A stretch of DNA of 64,000 bases from Sutcliffiella halmapala. Lineage in GTDB: Bacteria; Bacillota; Bacilli; Bacillales; Bacillaceae_I. The notes beneath the pieces are model-generated. The model saw nothing but the letters and a program-made list of their open reading frames with translations. It had not been told where the DNA came from and did no database searches. The position numbers and the translations under genes were made by a program. This document shows, piece by piece, positions 62,896-64,000 of this stretch. The stretch is taken from contig NZ_KV917375.1 in assembly GCF_002019665.1 (NCBI RefSeq), positions 1,286,390-1,350,389 of the forward strand, in the 5' to 3' direction. The number at the start of each line of letters is the position of its first letter. Within the stretch, counting starts at the first letter, position 1.

Positions 62896-63669
62896 ATGAA
62901 TGAACGGTTAGATGAAATTAGAAGAAGAGCCGCAAAGCGTAAACGAACAAGACAAACGCAGCTCACTAAGCATAAACAAGTATCCTCGTATGTGATGAGA
63001 GATGAAGAAAAGTATGGAAACAGCTATACGTCATTTGAAGGTGGGACAGATGGCAACAAGGAGCACCCATTATTTAATAGAGAGTTATTTCTTTTTAAAA
63101 TTCTAGCCTCAGCGATTTTGGTGTTGGTCATTGGCATTATGTTTCAGAATCAATCGGCTGCACTTGAGAAACCGAAACAGTTTGTTGTTGATACAATGGA
63201 TAAGAGCTTTCAATTTACTGCTTTTACTTCATGGTATGAGGAGCAGTTTGGGAAACCATTAGCACTATTACCGTCAACACCAAAAGAAAAAGAAGTGGAT
63301 CAAGTAAAAGTGGAATATGCGATTCCTGCCTCAGGAAAGGTGTTTGAAAGCTTTCAGAGTAATGGACAAGGCGTGATGGTGGAAACGTTGGCTGGTTCAA
63401 AAGTGGAAGCCATGAAAAATGGAACTGTTACATTTGTTGGGATTAAACAAGAAACCGGAAAGACCGTTATCATTCAACATGCAGACGATACGTATTCATG
63501 GTATGGACAACTAGGTGAAGTGGATGTGAAGTTCATGGATTTTATTAAAACGGGTACAGCGATAGGGAGAACAACAACACTTGAGGATGGCTCCAAAGGA
63601 ATGTTTTATTTTGCTATTCAAAAAGGAAATGAATTTATCGACCCTATGCAGGTGATATCATTTGAATAA
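62896..63669 (+). CDS. spoIVFA: Sporulation protein SpoIVFA
   Basis: Regulator that holds the SpoIVFB protease inactive with BofA in the outer forespore membrane until SpoIVB cleaves it. 257 residues: basic N-terminus, one transmembrane helix (about 68-84, FLFKILASAILVLVIGIMF), then a LytM/M23-like domain (VEYAIPASGKVFESF..GVMVETLAGSKVEAMKNGTVTFVG..TVIIQHADDTYSWYGQL) that lacks the HxxxD/HxH zinc ligands, as usual for SpoIVFA. ATG after GGGGGAAGGGTG. Overlaps spoIVFB. Confidence 0.94.
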   Translation: MNERLDEIRRRAAKRKRTRQTQLTKHKQVSSYVMRDEEKYGNSYTSFEGGTDGNKEHPLFNRELFLFKILASAILVLVIGIMFQNQSAALEKPKQFVVDTMDKSFQFTAFTSWYEEQFGKPLALLPSTPKEKEVDQVKVEYAIPASGKVFESFQSNGQGVMVETLAGSKVEAMKNGTVTFVGIKQETGKTVIIQHADDTYSWYGQLGEVDVKFMDFIKTGTAIGRTTTLEDGSKGMFYFAIQKGNEFIDPMQVISFE

Positions 63670-64000
63670 TAAATGGCTTAGGCTATTTCAAAAAATCCAT
63701 ATACATCCGATTTTCTGGCTAATGATTGGGCTTGCTATTTTAACTGCGAATTTCTGGGAGCTTTTGATTCTTTTTATCATTGTGCTCGTTCATGAGCTAG
63801 GACATTGCGTCGCAGCTACTTTTTATTCATGGAGAATAAAGCAAGTTCTTATTCTTCCTTTTGGTGGGATGGCTGAAATGGAGGAGCATGGAAATCGACC
63901 GTTAAAGGAGGAACTGGTCGTTACTCTTGCTGGTCCGATACAACATTTATGGCTTGGGGCGGCAGGCTTTTTTCTCTATAAAATGGGGGTGTTGTCGCCA
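63662..64000 (+). CDS. spoIVFB: Intramembrane metalloprotease SpoIVFB (partial, runs off right edge)
   Basis: Site-2-type intramembrane zinc protease that cleaves pro-sigma-K in the mother cell. The visible 113 residues begin (TTG 63662, overlapping the spoIVFA stop) LNNKWLRLFQKIHIHPIFWLMIGL and include the zinc motif HELGH (about residues 44-48), then YSWRIKQVLILPFGGMAEMEEHGNRPLKEELVVTLAGPIQHLW, very like B. subtilis SpoIVFB. AGGTGAT precedes the TTG. The C-terminal half, including the NPDG motif and CBS domain, lies beyond the window. Confidence 0.95.
   Translation, partial: MNNKWLRLFQKIHIHPIFWLMIGLAILTANFWELLILFIIVLVHELGHCVAATFYSWRIKQVLILPFGGMAEMEEHGNRPLKEELVVTLAGPIQHLWLGAAGFFLYKMGVLSP

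Overview
The window is a stretch of chromosome from an endospore-forming member of the Bacillaceae (Firmicutes). This rests on the gene content and order: trxA, uvrC, lysC, yslB, sdhCAB, ysmA, gerE, ysmB, racE, gerM, rph, ysnA, ysnB, ysoA, tig, clpX, lonB, lonA, ysxC, hemAXCDBL, spoVID, ysxE, valS, folC, spoIIB, maf, radC, mreBCD, minCD and spoIVFA-spoIVFB follow the order known from Bacillus subtilis. AT-rich codons, strong AGGAGG-type ribosome binding sites, many TTG/GTG starts, a lysine riboswitch, a T-box and sporulation-type promoters agree. The species cannot be named from the sequence. Nearly all genes are on the + strand; only yslB and two small membrane-protein genes are on the - strand.

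Layout. 1-5.1 kb: a frameshifted ABC-ATPase remnant, trxA, uvrC, the lysine riboswitch with lysC, and yslB. 5.4-14.4 kb: succinate dehydrogenase, a thioesterase, the spore regulator gerE, a MarR regulator, glutamate racemase, gerM, rph and housekeeping nucleotide/phosphoesterase genes. 14.4-25.2 kb: an orphan tRNA-Arg, a TPR protein, and a protein-quality-control block (trigger factor, ClpX, LonB, LonA) with the GTPase YsxC. The 1.2 kb lonB-lonA gap carries a 52-bp tandem array. 25.4-28.3 kb: an amino-acid ABC transporter and a membrane protein inserted relative to B. subtilis. 28.5-35 kb: the tetrapyrrole operon hemAXCDBL, with a PerR-like box at its promoter. 35.4-43 kb: spoVID, ysxE, a small membrane protein, T-box/valS and folC.

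43-54.5 kb is the main accessory region. It holds a membrane GGDEF diguanylate cyclase, a small membrane protein, a VanW-like surface protein with an Asn/Gly/Thr-rich tail, and a type IV pilus cluster (pilB, pilT, pilC, one pilin, prepilin peptidase, pilM, pilN, pilO). It sits where B. subtilis has only the prepilin peptidase comC. PilT and an N-terminal MshEN-like domain on PilB suggest a retractable pilus tuned by cyclic di-GMP. 54.6-64 kb returns to conserved order: spoIIB, maf, radC, mreBCD, minCD, an inserted membrane-anchored glycerophosphodiesterase, and spoIVFA with the start of spoIVFB, which runs off the right edge.

Non-coding features worth attention are the 52-bp array (13 complete hairpin units), four copies of a roughly 130-185-bp intergenic element with terminal inverted repeats that co-vary between copies, a second repeat family, a terminator-like hairpin inside the tig leader, an internal start within lysC, and candidate sigma-E, sigma-F/G and sigma-K promoters before sporulation genes.
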